In this document: positions 8,617-24,530 of the stretch, one piece after another
Layout of the letters: every line of letters starts with the position of its first letter
How positions within the stretch are numbered: the first letter of the stretch is position 1
From: Amphimedon queenslandica
Lineage: Eukaryota > Porifera > Demospongiae > Haplosclerida > Niphatidae
NCBI RefSeq assembly: GCF_000090795.2
Contig: NW_003546268.1
Coordinates: forward strand, 31,344 to 55,873
Reading direction: 5' to 3'
Length of the DNA: 24,530 nt
Position numbers and translations under genes: made by a program
The notes under the pieces: model-generated
The model's input: only the letters and a program-made list of their open reading frames with translations
Told to the model about the DNA's origin: nothing
The model's database searches: none

Positions 8617-11600
8617 ATGGATTCCTCAAGGACTGACCCATCACAGATCACTGGAGATGACAGCAGGGAAGAGGGGACATTGAAGCCAAGGGACTTCTTC
8701 TGGGACTCAGCCATACTTTACATTGTATCAGTCATATTGGCCCTATCAGTGGTTGATGCTATATCAGAATACATCAAGGGAAGCAGTGTTGTTTGTGATG
8801 TGAGAGAGAACGATCCTGCCTCTCCTGAATACATTAACTCTTATTGTACAAAGAGTCTCCCTATCACGGAGCTGCTACCAGCTTTTGTATTCATACATGG
8901 TCTAATAATTGCTATTCCTCACTATCTCTGGCTTGCTACTTTCAGTGGCCAATTTGATTATTTCTTTTCAATTGTCTCCAATCTTGACAGACAAAGGGAC
9001 GAGTACACTGGTCGATATTCTGAACGAAGTTCCAACCTGGTACATCAACTGGAGCAATCCTTCACTACATATGGTCGAAACACCATTTACTATCTGTACA
9101 TATGTAAACTGACCCTTCAGTTTGTCTTTGTGTTAGGATCCCTTGTACTCGCTGTATTTTATTTCACTGATTTTGAAGTTGTGTTTCGATGCCCAAGAGA
9201 CAATGCTACAGTGAGTAATGACCCATTCTGGCCTCTAGAGAGACAAGTGACTTGTATCTTTACGTCACTGAAGCTTCTCTTTTGGGTACGAGTGGCAGAT
9301 ATCATTCTAATCTGTCTTCTACTTCTCTCTTTGCTGTGGGGGCTAGGCTGGTCCTTTGCTGGTCATCCTGTTGAATTAGGTGCTAAAAGTGTGGCCGAGT
9401 TCTCTTTCAATTCTGGAATAAACTCTCGTTTTTATGTTGCTCCTTTCTCTCGTTTTAGTCGATGTAACAAGTGCCTGGCGACTCTCTTCTCTTGGCTACC
9501 ATGGCGATTCAGATCACCCGGGGTGATGACAGATTTGGATTTCATGTTGCTCAAACTGTATCGTACTAATGCTGGACTAGGATCAGTCTTTAAAGAGATA
9601 CAGGTTGAGCTTGAACTGAAGAGACTAAAAGAGAGGGAACAAGAGATACTGACATTGCATAGAAATAAAATTGGTGAGACAATAATTAGATTTGTGTGTT
9701 GTGTGCATACTTTGCAATTACATTACTACTGTTCTCATTACTTATTATAGTAATGGTATACTAGAACTAGAAGTAATTTTTGTATTATTAGATACTGTGA
9801 ATGACAAAGAGGGTGAACTGTTTTGGACATTCTCTATCAAAGACAACAAGACCCCATACCAATCATTTAAAACAATTGACAGATCAACTAGCATTGAGGT
9901 ATAAGAATCATTATTTATTTATTATCATTATTACTTATACACAATATACATGCATAAAGGTGCCAGGCTCAGTGAGAGGTGCAATATTAGGACTCTCTGC
10001 ATATTCTCCTACTAATAAAGGAGCTTTGTGTATCAGTTTTGGCAGTGAATCTGGTATTGGGGAAGCATTGTCACACGTCTTTGATCGAGTAAGTGTTAAG
10101 CAAATTGCACATATTCAATGCTTTGTTCTAATTAATATGGGTATTGACTAATGTAGTTGTCCTTGCCATGAATAGACAATAAGATGAGAAAGATAATGGT
10201 ATTAAATTTAAGCTCAAATTTGATACATACAATAATAACGTCTAGGCATCACACAAGTGAGATGATGTACTAATAATCTAGAATCCTCTCTTAGGAATTA
10301 TTTATAAATATGTACAGGGGTTTTCGTGAAATTTTAGAGCAATTTTTAATTAAAATTAGCTGTAACTTAGATCCTTATGCTATGTAGAAAGTTTGAGCTA
10401 ATTCCAACATCAATTTTCAAGTTTTTAAAACAGACCAATTTTTGAAAATACCAAAGGCTCTAATATAGCCCATGGTTTTTCCAAAAAAAAGGCTCTAAAA
10501 TCACCACAAATTTTTATTACATTTTATGATGCATATTGATTTCCTTATGCTATGTAGAAAGTTTGAGCTGATTTTGGCAAAGAATATTTGAGTTATAACA
10601 ATTTTTTTAAATGGGCCAATTTTAAAACAATACCCAAGGCTTATAGACCACCCAGAGGGAGAATTGCAAAAGCTATGAATTTCATTAATTTTATATACGG
10701 TATCTGCCCACGTGCCATAATTGGCTGCCATTTTGGTTTATTGGTTGGCAAGTTTGTTAAGGAAGTCAATGGAGGCACGAAGAAAATGCCTCACTTACCT
10801 GCTGTAGCTCTATCAATAGCTAAAAAGTGCTTGTTATAAGAAAGAATAGCTACCTTTAAGCTTATCCTGTGAAAGATTTGGTCAAATTCGCTCCAGAATT
10901 CTTAATACAGGTTTGTTTTTATGTCGTCCCGTTTGCTCTCCATTGAAAGTTGCCAACCAAAATGGCGGCCGGAATTTATTTCATTGTAAACCGCGCCTTA
11001 CAACCATAATAGTCTTCCCACGCAAGCAATTCTCACTCTGGGTGGTCTATAGCCCATAATTTTCCAAAAAATGGCTCTAAAATCACCACAAATTTTTATT
11101 ACATTTTTTGATACGTATTGATGTCCTTATGCTATGTAGAAAGTTTGAGCTGATTTTGGCAAAGAATATTTGAGTTATAACAATTTTTAAAAATTGGCCA
11201 ATTTTGAAACAATACCCAAGGCTATAGCCCATGATATTCCAAAAAATGGCTCTAAAATCACCACAAATTTTTATTACATTTTTTGATACGTATAGATGTC
11301 CTTATGCTATGTAGAAAGTTTGAGCTGATTTTGGCAAAGAATATTTTTTGAGTTATAACAATTTTTAAAAACGGGCCAATTTTAAAACAATACCCAAGGC
11401 TATAGCCCATGATTTTCCAAAAAATGGCTCTAAAATCACCACAAATTTTTATTACATTTTTTGATACATATTGATGTCCTTATGCTATGTAGAAAGTTTG
11501 AGCTGATTCTGACGAAAAAATTTTGAGTTATAACAATTTTTAAAAATGGGCCAATAATGGCTCCGAAATCACCCCAAATTTTTATTGCATTTTCTGATGC

Positions 11601-13097
11601 GTATTGATTTCCTTATGCTATGTAGAAAGTTTGAGCTGATTCTGGCAAAGTATTTTCAAGTTATGACAATTTTTTAAATAGGTCAATTTTCTAAAAATAC
11701 CCAAGGCTATAGCCCATGGTTTTTTCAAAAAGTGACTCTAAAATCACCACAAATTTTTATTACATTTTTTGATACGTATAGATGTCCGTATGCTATGTAG
11801 AAAGTTTGAGCTGATTTTGGCAAAGAATATTTTTTGAGTTATAACAATTTTTAAAAACGGGCCAATTTTAAAACAATACCCAAGGCTATAGCCCATGATT
11901 TTCCAAAAAATGGCTCTAAAATCACCACAAATTTTTATTACATTTTTTGATGCGTATTGATGTCCTTATGCTATGTAGAAAGTTTGAGCTGATTTTGGCA
12001 AAAAATATTTGAGTTATAACAATTTTTTAAAATGGGCCAATAATGGCTCCGAAATCACCCCAAATTTTTATTGCATTTTCTGATGCGTATTGATTTCCTT
12101 ATGCTATGTAGAAAGTTTGAGCTGATTCTGGCAAAGTATTTTCAAGTTATGACAATTTTTTAAATAGGTCAATTTTCTAAAAATACCCAAGGCTATAGCC
12201 CATGGTTTTTCCAAAAAATGACTCTAAAATAACCACAAATTTTTATTACATTTTTTGATGCGTATTGATGTCCTTATGCTATGTAGAAAGTTTGAGCTGA
12301 TTCTGGTAAAGTATTTTTGAGTTATGACAATTTTTTAAATGGGCTAATACCCAAGGCTATAGCCCATGGTTTTTTCCTTAAAATGGCTCCAAAATCACCC
12401 CAAATTTTTATTACATTTTCTGATATGCATTGATGTCCTTGTGCTGTGTAGAAAGTTTGAGCTGATTCCGACTTTAATTTTTCAAGTTACGGCTATTTTT
12501 ATAAATTGGCCAAAATCTGAAAAATACCCTGTACTATAGCCCATGGTCTTTCCGAAAAATGGCTCCGAAATCACTCCAAATTTTTATTACATTTTTTGAT
12601 ACATATTGATGTCCTTATGCTGTGTAGAAAGTTTGAGCTGATTCTGACTTTAATTTATTAAAAATTTTGAGCTGATTTCAGCAAATCATATGATATAGCA
12701 TTTTATCCAGATTTTGAGTAGCTTTAAAAATTTGTAAAAATCCAATTTTGATCGGAATCAACTCAAACTTTTTATGCAGCACAAAGACATGTATATGTAT
12801 CAGGAAAAATATAGAAATTCTCTCCTTACAATTTTGATGAAACTTGATATGTATAAATGTAGAGTGTTTTGTCAAATTTTGCAGCAATTTTATAAATCTA
12901 CTAACAAGCTGTTAAGCACTATGCCAAAACCTGTGGAAAACCTGTAATAAAAATGAAGAACTTTCTTCTTGTCATTTTGATGAAATTTGGCCAAAGATCC
13001 TATTATACTTATAACATTATTATTAGCTAGATTTTTGAGCAACTTTAAAAATTCATTAAAAAATTTATGTAAGCAATATTTGATGCCATTATTATAA

Positions 13098-13177
<80 letters not shown>

Positions 13178-14747
13178 TAGGTTGGTTTTGTAAAATTTAC
13201 ACGTTACAATAAAAAATTAGATGAAGATGTATCAGGAGCTGACAAAACACAAAAGATCATTGATTTGCAAATTTACGTTTCTGCATATGTAAGCGTGACT
13301 CTACCATCAAACATTCTATCATTGAGCATCAACCATAATATTGAGGTAAATATTGTCAACACTTCATGCTAATTTTTTATGTATTATTATTACTTTTTAT
13401 CTGTAGCTCTTGTCAAGCATTGAGAAGATTTGGAAGGTGAAGATGAAGAGTGGAAAGAGAGAGCTGGTATTAACAAAAAAGACTTCGTTCATTGTTATTG
13501 GGCCTATGGAGAAAGAAGAAGAAGGAGTGACAAGTAAATTAAGATGTGTTTAAAGATTGAATTTTAAATATTGTGTATGTAGTGACTCACTTTCTGAAGC
13601 GTATACAGGATAACTTTGAGAATGGTTGTATATTGTGTACAATGACTCCTTTAAGAATATCAGGAAAGAAAATGACACACAGAGACTTTATTAAATGGTC
13701 GCCTCCAGAAAAGTAAGCAGAAGGAAATAATAATGTAGATTTAGTCTAGAAAATTTAAAAATTACAGGCTATATTATGTATGGTCGTTCTCGAAAAACTT
13801 GCATGTCAGCAATTTGCAAAGAAAATAGAAGCATGCAGACTAAAGCACAGTGGTGGATACCACTGTGGACCACAGTGGTGGATATCCATCAAGCCACATT
13901 AACAATTCGTGATGAAGCTAAAAATTGTAAAATCACAACAACAAATGGCTGACTCACAACCACAAAGCATGTTAAGTGAGCTTAAAAGCATGCTTTATAA
14001 GCAAGCTGATAAGCCTTGTTAAAATTTGTAAAAAATCTAGTTTTGATGAACATGTATTATGTATCAGGAAATTATAAAAATAAAGAATCATCCCCTTCTC
14101 AATTTTGGCAAAATTTAGCCCCAAGACTCAAATTTTAGAGCAGCTTTAAAATTTTTTTAATCCAAATTTGATCATAAGGACATGTATGTGTATTGGTATG
14201 AGGTATGAGCATTTCAAAGTATTGATAGTTTAAGTTTGTTGCTGAAATGGCACTACAAAAACAAGCTTAACAAAATATAAGCTTTCACTGTTGATTGATA
14301 TTTTACAGTTTCAGTGAGCAGCAATTGGACATAAAGACAATTCAAGACTCCATTCCATGGCCTCCCACCCCAATAGTACAAGAGAAAAGAAGCAAAGCTG
14401 TCATAGGGAGCTCTTCACAGCAAGAAACCATTGATCTTGAGTCACTGGTGAAGGAGAAATCAGAGGAAAAGCAAGTTGGGGAGATAGAAGAAGAAACAGA
14501 AAAGAAGACAATGAAAAGAAATGTTCAGCTGAAGAAGCTAACATGTGGCAGCTCTACTCAAATAGGCCAGTTTGAAATAGCTACATATGTATACACACCA
14601 CCAGTTGAGCCAGCACCAGTAGTAGCTCCTACTAGTAGAGAAGGAGAAGGAGCCAAAGATCAAGAATCAGGAAAACAACCTAAAACTACCAATGAAGAAC
14701 AAGCCAAAGAGAATGAGAAGCTGCTTGTAACAGCTGAACTTCATTAA
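8617..14747 (+). CDS. Pannexin/LRRC8-like four-TM protein with unfamiliar C-terminal domain
   Basis: Seven exons keep one frame throughout: 8617-9673, 9792-9898, 9960-10088, 13181-13345, 13407-13533, 13583-13712, 14309-14747 (717 aa). Four membrane segments lie near residues 31-50, 86-107, 158-183 and 220-246. The first outer loop has Cys60 and Cys77; the second has Cys192 and Cys213 plus a glycosylation site (NAT, 196). This two-plus-two cysteine pattern matches pannexin/LRRC8 proteins. So do SYCTKSLP before segment 2, YYLYICKL entering segment 3, and DLDFMLLKL after segment 4 (compare DFAFMLHL in LRRC8). The family forms large-pore plasma-membrane channels. LRRC8 would continue into leucine-rich repeats. 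Here, residues 353-570 form a mixed alpha/beta-looking region I do not recognise, followed by a Pro/Glu/Lys-rich tail. Channel function is inference. Confidence 0.7.
10320..12670. repeat. Satellite array (12 monomers) with higher-order period
   Basis: The signature CCTTATGCTATGTAGAAAG, or a one- or two-base variant, begins at 10373, 10543, 11125, 11300, 11478, 11611, 11786, 11964, 12097, 12272, 12437 and 12613. Monomers are about 165-178 bp, with two short ones of 133 bp that lack the same ~45 bp. From 11300 the spacings run 178, 133, 175, 178, 133, 175, so blocks are repeated with a 486-bp higher-order period and near identity. The 582-bp gap at 10543-11125 is explained by an inserted MITE. 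The array fills intron 3 of the channel-like gene. Confidence 0.9.
10644..11049. mobile_element. 406-bp MITE nested in the satellite (TA duplication)
   Basis: Terminal inverted repeats are TAGACCACCCAGAG[G/T]GAGAATTGC, matching at 23 of 24 positions. A second inverted pair further in (GCCATTTTGGT...GGTTGGCAA) extends the symmetry. The dinucleotide TA flanks both ends (10642-10643 and 11050-11051). The site interrupts the satellite word ggctatagccc, so the insertion is younger than that monomer. No transposase is present. TA duplication and TIR length suggest a Tc1/mariner-type non-autonomous element; the superfamily is tentative. Confidence 0.8.
12671..13180. repeat. Diverged repeat copy and (ATT)n microsatellite before exon 4
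   Basis: From 12671 to about 13075 the intron continues with degenerate sequence of the same AT-rich family (for example cagcacaaagacatgtatatgtatcagg, also seen near 14060 and 23155). From about 13101 to 13178 there is a nearly pure ATT run of some 25 units ending directly in the acceptor TTTAG of exon 4. Length variation there could affect splicing. Confidence 0.75.
13713..14308 (+). repeat. Intron 6 with a dispersed-repeat copy
   Basis: This is a 596-bp intron of the channel-like gene. At 13960-14180 it holds a forward copy of the dispersed repeat (acaaagcatgttaagtgagct, then gaacatgtattatgtatcagg and caattttggcaaaatttagcc). At 13846-13888 the 14-mer cacagtggtggata occurs twice around its inverted core ccactgtgg. 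No coding sequence is seen. Confidence 0.55.
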
Positions 14748-14954
14748 AGTAAAGTAGAACTATTGAGACTAAAATTTTTACTGATTGAAATGATTCATTA
14801 CTTAATTCACATTGATGTTTTTAAAAGTGCTACAAAAGTACATCTTATCTGAATAGGTTACAATGTCGTCAAACAATTGTATGATAACATAGAACACACA
14901 CACACAGTTTACTATACACATGAGATAGCAAACTCTACACCTGCCAAGTCAAAG

Positions 14955-15548
14955 TTAGGGCCAAGCTTGAGTATCATTGTCAGCTTTATAGTCATTGTGA
15001 TCAACAGAGAGGCCTTCTCTGTGGTTTGGGCAATCGGATTTATAAAAACAAGTTTCACAAATGATCGGGTGATCCTCCCTCTCCCTACATGCAAATCTCA
15101 CTGCAAAGTATAACTTTTCTTCAAATTTATTTCTACAGCCTAGTGCTTCACATGCCTAACAAAAATGAGTTGTAGGACATGCCTATCAAGACTTACCTTG
15201 GTTGGAGAATCAGACTGAGGGCCTCTCCTTTTTGTTTTTCCCCATAAATCATTATTGATAAACTGAATGATCTTGCTATCCTTAGGAGACTTTAAAATAG
15301 CAAACAGAAGTAGTTGCAATGAGTATTATCAATATATATGCATGTAAGTCTACTCAGTGTACAATTTGCATTGAATGCTTATAACAATGCTTCAGTTACC
15401 ATTAAATCTTCCTCATCATCAGAATCTTTATTACTTTCATTATTGAGACAGAATTGACTCTAATAAATTCAATAATAATAATAATATTCCACTTTTCTTT
15501 TTCCTCTCTCTTATTCACCTGCTCTTCCTTGAGCTGCTTTAGAGCCAT
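14955..15548 (-). CDS. Small cysteine-rich (zinc-finger-like) protein, four exons
   Basis: Exons are 15548-15519, 15459-15400, 15289-15197 and 15155-14955. All introns are phase 0 with clean GT/AG borders, giving 127 aa and a TAA stop. The N-terminus is charged (MALKQLKEEQ) and followed by an acidic stretch (DSDDEEDLM). The middle has IIQFINNDLWGKTKRR, possibly nuclear. The C-terminal 66 residues carry cysteines spaced C-x4-C-x15-C-x9-C-x2-C-x5-C followed by x2-H (blocks ACEALGC, FACRERE, IICETCFYKSDCPNH), as expected for a zinc-binding fold. I do not recognise the family. Because each exon is short, the gene is invisible to long-frame searches. The four matching phases and the continuous frame argue that it is real. 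It converges on the channel-like gene (207 bp between stops) and diverges from NMRAL1. Confidence 0.7.
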
Positions 15549-15704
15549 AGCTAGTAGCTAGTAGTTAATAACTGGTGTTGATATAACCATAATTATTACG
15601 TCACAAGTCAGGCTGGAGTGGAGGTGTGGCTGGTATCTGCAACTAGCTAGCATGCTATATAAAGGGCTTAAAAAATCTTTAAATAATTAGAAAAAGAAAG
15701 AGAG
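15549..15704. promoter_or_regulatory. Shared upstream region with TATA box for NMRAL1
   Basis: Only 156 bp separate the start codons of the divergent cysteine-rich gene and NMRAL1. A TATATAAAG box lies at 15656-15664 on the plus strand, about 41-49 bp before the NMRAL1 ATG, so the NMRAL1 leader would be very short. No TATA box is evident for the opposite gene. Confidence 0.6.
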
Positions 15705-16577
15705 ATGTCATCATCAAAAATAATAACAGTATTTGGAGCAACAGGAGCTCAAGGAGGTGCAGTTGCAGAGTCTCTCCTATCCTCAGGGAGTTTCTCAGTG
15801 AGAGCAATAACCAGAAACCCTGAGAGTGATAAAGCAAAAGCACTCAAGGGAAAAGGTGCAACAGTTGTAAAGGCAAGCATGGATGATGCAGAAAGCATTG
15901 CAGGAGCAGTGGAAGGGTCTTATGGAGTATTCTTGGTCACCAACTACTGGGAATACAATGACAAAGAGAGAGAAGTAAGACAAGGGAAAGCAGTTGCAGA
16001 TGCATGCAAGAAGGCAGGAGTGTCACATCTAGTGTATAGTGGATTAGAACTGGTGAAGGAAATAACTGGAAGAAATTGCGATCATTTCGATGGAAAAGGT
16101 GAAGTAGAGAAGTACCTCGACTCAATTGGTCTACCCAATACCAGCGTACGTGTCTCATTCTACTATGAAAACTTCCTCAGTTTCAGCCAAAAAAATGAAG
16201 ATGGTAGCTACTCAATAGCATTCTCAATGAATGGGCCAATGGATGCTGTGAGTGTGAAAGACGTTGGCCCAGCAGTTGCAGCTATATTCTCAAAACCTGA
16301 GGAGTTCATTGGAAAAAAGATTGGGTTATCAGGAGATCGTAAAACTCTCAAAGAATATTGTGACTTAGTGACAAAGCTCACAGGAGTCTCAATGACGTAC
16401 ATTAAAATGCTGAATGATGACTATGCTAAGTTGTTCCCAGGGTCTGATGACCTTGCTGCCATGTTCCACTATTATGAATTTGGTAATCCTGTACGTGACA
16501 TCTCCCTGACAAAGAAACTCAATCCAAATGCAAAGAGCTTCACAGAGTGGGTGACAGAGAACAAGGCCTTGTTCTGA
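15705..16577 (+). CDS. NMRAL1: NmrA-like family protein 1 (NADPH-sensing atypical SDR)
   Basis: This intronless gene encodes 290 aa, close to the ~299 aa of human NMRAL1/HSCARG. The family is a cytosolic redox sensor: an atypical short-chain dehydrogenase fold that binds NADPH and lacks normal catalytic activity. Seen here are the dinucleotide motif GATGAQGG near residues 11-18 just after the first strand (ITVFGATGAQGG), VTNYWEYN, the block HLVYSGLE, HFDGKGEVEKYL, and the C-terminal RDISLTKKLNPNAKSFTEW, all in family order. The start is the first ATG after the TATA box. An AATAAA signal follows at 16585-16590, eight bases beyond the stop. Single-exon structure stands out beside the intron-rich neighbours and could mean retrocopy origin, but no poly-A tract or target duplication is seen and the frame is intact. 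Confidence 0.95.
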   Translation: MSSSKIITVFGATGAQGGAVAESLLSSGSFSVRAITRNPESDKAKALKGKGATVVKASMDDAESIAGAVEGSYGVFLVTNYWEYNDKEREVRQGKAVADACKKAGVSHLVYSGLELVKEITGRNCDHFDGKGEVEKYLDSIGLPNTSVRVSFYYENFLSFSQKNEDGSYSIAFSMNGPMDAVSVKDVGPAVAAIFSKPEEFIGKKIGLSGDRKTLKEYCDLVTKLTGVSMTYIKMLNDDYAKLFPGSDDLAAMFHYYEFGNPVRDISLTKKLNPNAKSFTEWVTENKALF

Positions 16578-16584
16578 AACGAGA

Positions 16585-16590
16585 AATAAA
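16585..16590 (+). terminator. AATAAA polyadenylation signal of NMRAL1
   Basis: A canonical hexamer directly follows the NMRAL1 stop codon, implying a very short 3' UTR. Confidence 0.65.
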
Positions 16591-17367
16591 ACTAACTCCA
16601 TATATAAATGCTAAACAATTTTATGCCCAGCTATTATATATTATTTTAGTTTAGTTTCCTTCTAATATTTCAATTTGTGTATGAACTGCTATACCTTTTG
16701 ATTATTATTTTTATCAAATTTATAGCTGTGTAAACAAACAAGCGCTAGTACAAGCATCCTCTCAACACTGATATTCATTGCATGCCATGCAACCTAAACG
16801 GGATGCAATAAAGGCAAGAATGGGAATCATAACTGATGTACACTGACTAGGCAGACTCATGAGGTGCAATAACTAGAGAATATTGACATTCCAGAGAATA
16901 CCAATGTACCAACAGTGCAAAAGAGCTGAAGTGTAGTTGGCTAGGCATCCCTTTGTGACAGTGCCAACTTGATAGTCCATGATATACCATACAGTACATA
17001 CATGCATGCATGCAGGCACTTGCTATATTAGAATATCATGTAATATCACTCATCAATAAGGATCAAGGTCAGTCTCACACTAGCAAAAACAAATTCCAGA
17101 GTGCTTGGATATAAAATTGCTTTTCTGCCAAATTAGCTACAAACATGCATGCAAATCGAATAACCATCTGCCAATAGTAAGGGTGATATGATTTGCATAT
17201 AAATAATGTACATGTGTATACAGTTATGCATGAATGTGTGGAGTATTGATTATCTTCATGTGTGTGTGTGTGTGTAATCATTATTGATTATCATACCTGT
17301 TAATAAGTTTACCATGTAACAATACATGATACATGATATGTGTGTGTGTGTGTGTGTGTGCATGTAT
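16591..17367. other. Convergent intergenic region (NMRAL1 / FIGNL1)
   Basis: This is non-coding AT-rich sequence between two 3' ends. It includes short ATGC runs near 17000-17015 and two GT microsatellites (about 17261-17275 and 17339-17360), the second only a few bases past the FIGNL1 stop. No gene or RNA is recognised. Confidence 0.5.
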
Positions 17368-23905
<6,538 letters not shown>

Positions 23906-24046
23906 TTTAATTACCAATTTCCCGCCTTGTTCAGGAGGCGCGGTGCTGTCATATGCGCATGCGTAAAGTCACGTGTAGATCTACCGCAACTAGCTGTAAA
24001 CTCTAAATTGCGGTCACAAAATTGAAGTAAAAAAAATAATAGCAAA
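23906..24046. promoter_or_regulatory. Bidirectional FIGNL1 / GH3 promoter with NRF1-like site and E-box
   Basis: Only 141 bp separate the divergent start codons. The stretch is locally GC-richer and carries TGCGCATGCG at 23954-23963, a match to the palindromic NRF1 site, and CACGTG at 23970-23975, a canonical E-box. NRF1-type sites are common in TATA-less bidirectional promoters of animal housekeeping genes. No TATA box is seen. Function is inferred from motif and position. Confidence 0.55.
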
Positions 24047-24530
24047 ATGTCTTCTCTCTTGTATTTATCTTGTTTCTTACATTTTGTGGTATTTTCTAAC
24101 TGTGACTATCCTTCAGTTGACTGTGCCAGCTCACCACAGTCCTCTTATACATTTTGTGATACCAGCAAGTCCCCAGAGGAAAGAGCTACAGATCTGGTAT
24201 CTCGTCTCACAACGGAAGAAATAATAGCTCAAACCTCCACCATAGCTCCAGCCATTTCTCGCCTAGGTATCAACGCTTACAACTGGCGCTCGAACTGTCT
24301 CCATGGATGGGCTAGCTCTGGTGGTCACTGGACGAGTGGCTTGCATTGGACTGTATTCCCAGCTCCCATTAACTTAGGGGCATCTTTTGATCCAGAAATA
24401 GTTGAGCAAGTGGGATCAGCCACTTCAACTGAGGGTAGAGCATTGCATAATATAATGCTTGAAGCTGAGAAAGGTGATAGTACTGAAGCAGCTGGACTTA
24501 ACTGTTTCTCACCAAATGTCAATTTGCTAA
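24047..24530 (+). CDS. Secreted GH3 family beta-xylosidase-like hydrolase, 3' end outside window
   Basis: The first 161 codons are present without an intron. A hydrophobic start (SLLYLSCFLHFVVFS) is a likely signal peptide. Mature sequence shows the GH3 N-terminal pattern known from beta-xylosidases: FCDTSKSPEERATDLVSRLT, SRLGINAYNWRSNCLHG, a TVFPAPINLGASFDP block, STEGRALHNI and FSPNVNLL. The domain is the N-terminal TIM barrel; the catalytic residues lie beyond the window. The expected role is exo-hydrolysis of plant- or algal-type polysaccharide oligomers outside the cell or in lysosomes. A secreted GH3 would suit a filter feeder on algae and bacteria, but this is inference. The start is the first ATG after the short shared promoter. 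Confidence 0.85.
   Translation, partial: MSSLLYLSCFLHFVVFSNCDYPSVDCASSPQSSYTFCDTSKSPEERATDLVSRLTTEEIIAQTSTIAPAISRLGINAYNWRSNCLHGWASSGGHWTSGLHWTVFPAPINLGASFDPEIVEQVGSATSTEGRALHNIMLEAEKGDSTEAAGLNCFSPNVNLL

Noticed and set aside
10501-10839. Open frames on both strands in the satellite
   Set aside because: They cross the satellite/MITE boundary and reflect repeat sequence, not genes.
13846-13888. Small direct plus inverted repeat (cacagtggtggata twice)
   Set aside because: Too short, without target duplication, to be called an element; may be a chance duplication.
24325-24522. 65-codon minus-strand open frame
   Set aside because: It is antisense to the GH3 coding sequence, which has clear family motifs.

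Overview
The window looks like nuclear DNA of an early-branching animal. The best guess is a demosponge of the Amphimedon type. It is AT-rich, with genes packed a few hundred bases apart, many introns of only 50-80 bp with GT/AG borders, animal-type genes (RAB3GAP1, a forkhead factor, FIGNL1, NMRAL1) and a death-fold gene of the kind that is expanded in sponges. The species call is inference. All exon models below were built by eye from reading frame, splice-site phase and remembered family sequences; no search was run.

Layout, left to right. (1) 1-2212, minus strand: a 3'-incomplete death-domain/CARD-like gene, interrupted by a 559-bp fold-back element. (2) 2418-5348, plus strand, head-to-head with it: a RAB3GAP1-like gene that keeps only the N-terminal ~40 percent of the family and carries two frame lesions. 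(3) 6494-7836, minus: an intronless-CDS forkhead gene with an altered recognition helix. (4) 8617-14747, plus: a seven-exon gene (717 aa) for a four-membrane-segment, pannexin/LRRC8-like protein without leucine-rich repeats. Its third intron (3.1 kb) is filled by a higher-order satellite array with a nested MITE. (5) 14955-15548, minus: a four-exon, 127-aa cysteine-rich protein, divergent from (6) 15705-16577, plus: intronless NMRAL1. (7) 17368-23905, minus: an 18-exon FIGNL1 (665 aa) with a 13-nt microexon and a hAT-type MITE in one intron. (8) 24047-end, plus: the 5' part of a secreted GH3 (beta-xylosidase-like) gene, divergent from FIGNL1 across 141 bp.

Three gene pairs are divergent with short shared upstream regions (205, 156 and 141 bp between start codons), and two pairs converge (4/5 and 6/7). 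No operon-like functional clustering is visible. The genes are unrelated housekeeping (FIGNL1, NMRAL1), regulatory (forkhead), membrane-channel-like, innate-immunity-like and digestive functions.

The mobile DNA is the most unusual layer. Two palindromic elements of very different size (559 bp and 42 bp) share the terminal sequence CATAGATATT and are both flanked by exact 7-bp target duplications, a rare length. A satellite monomer family forms a 486-bp higher-order repeat, and related diverged copies lie in introns of four genes.
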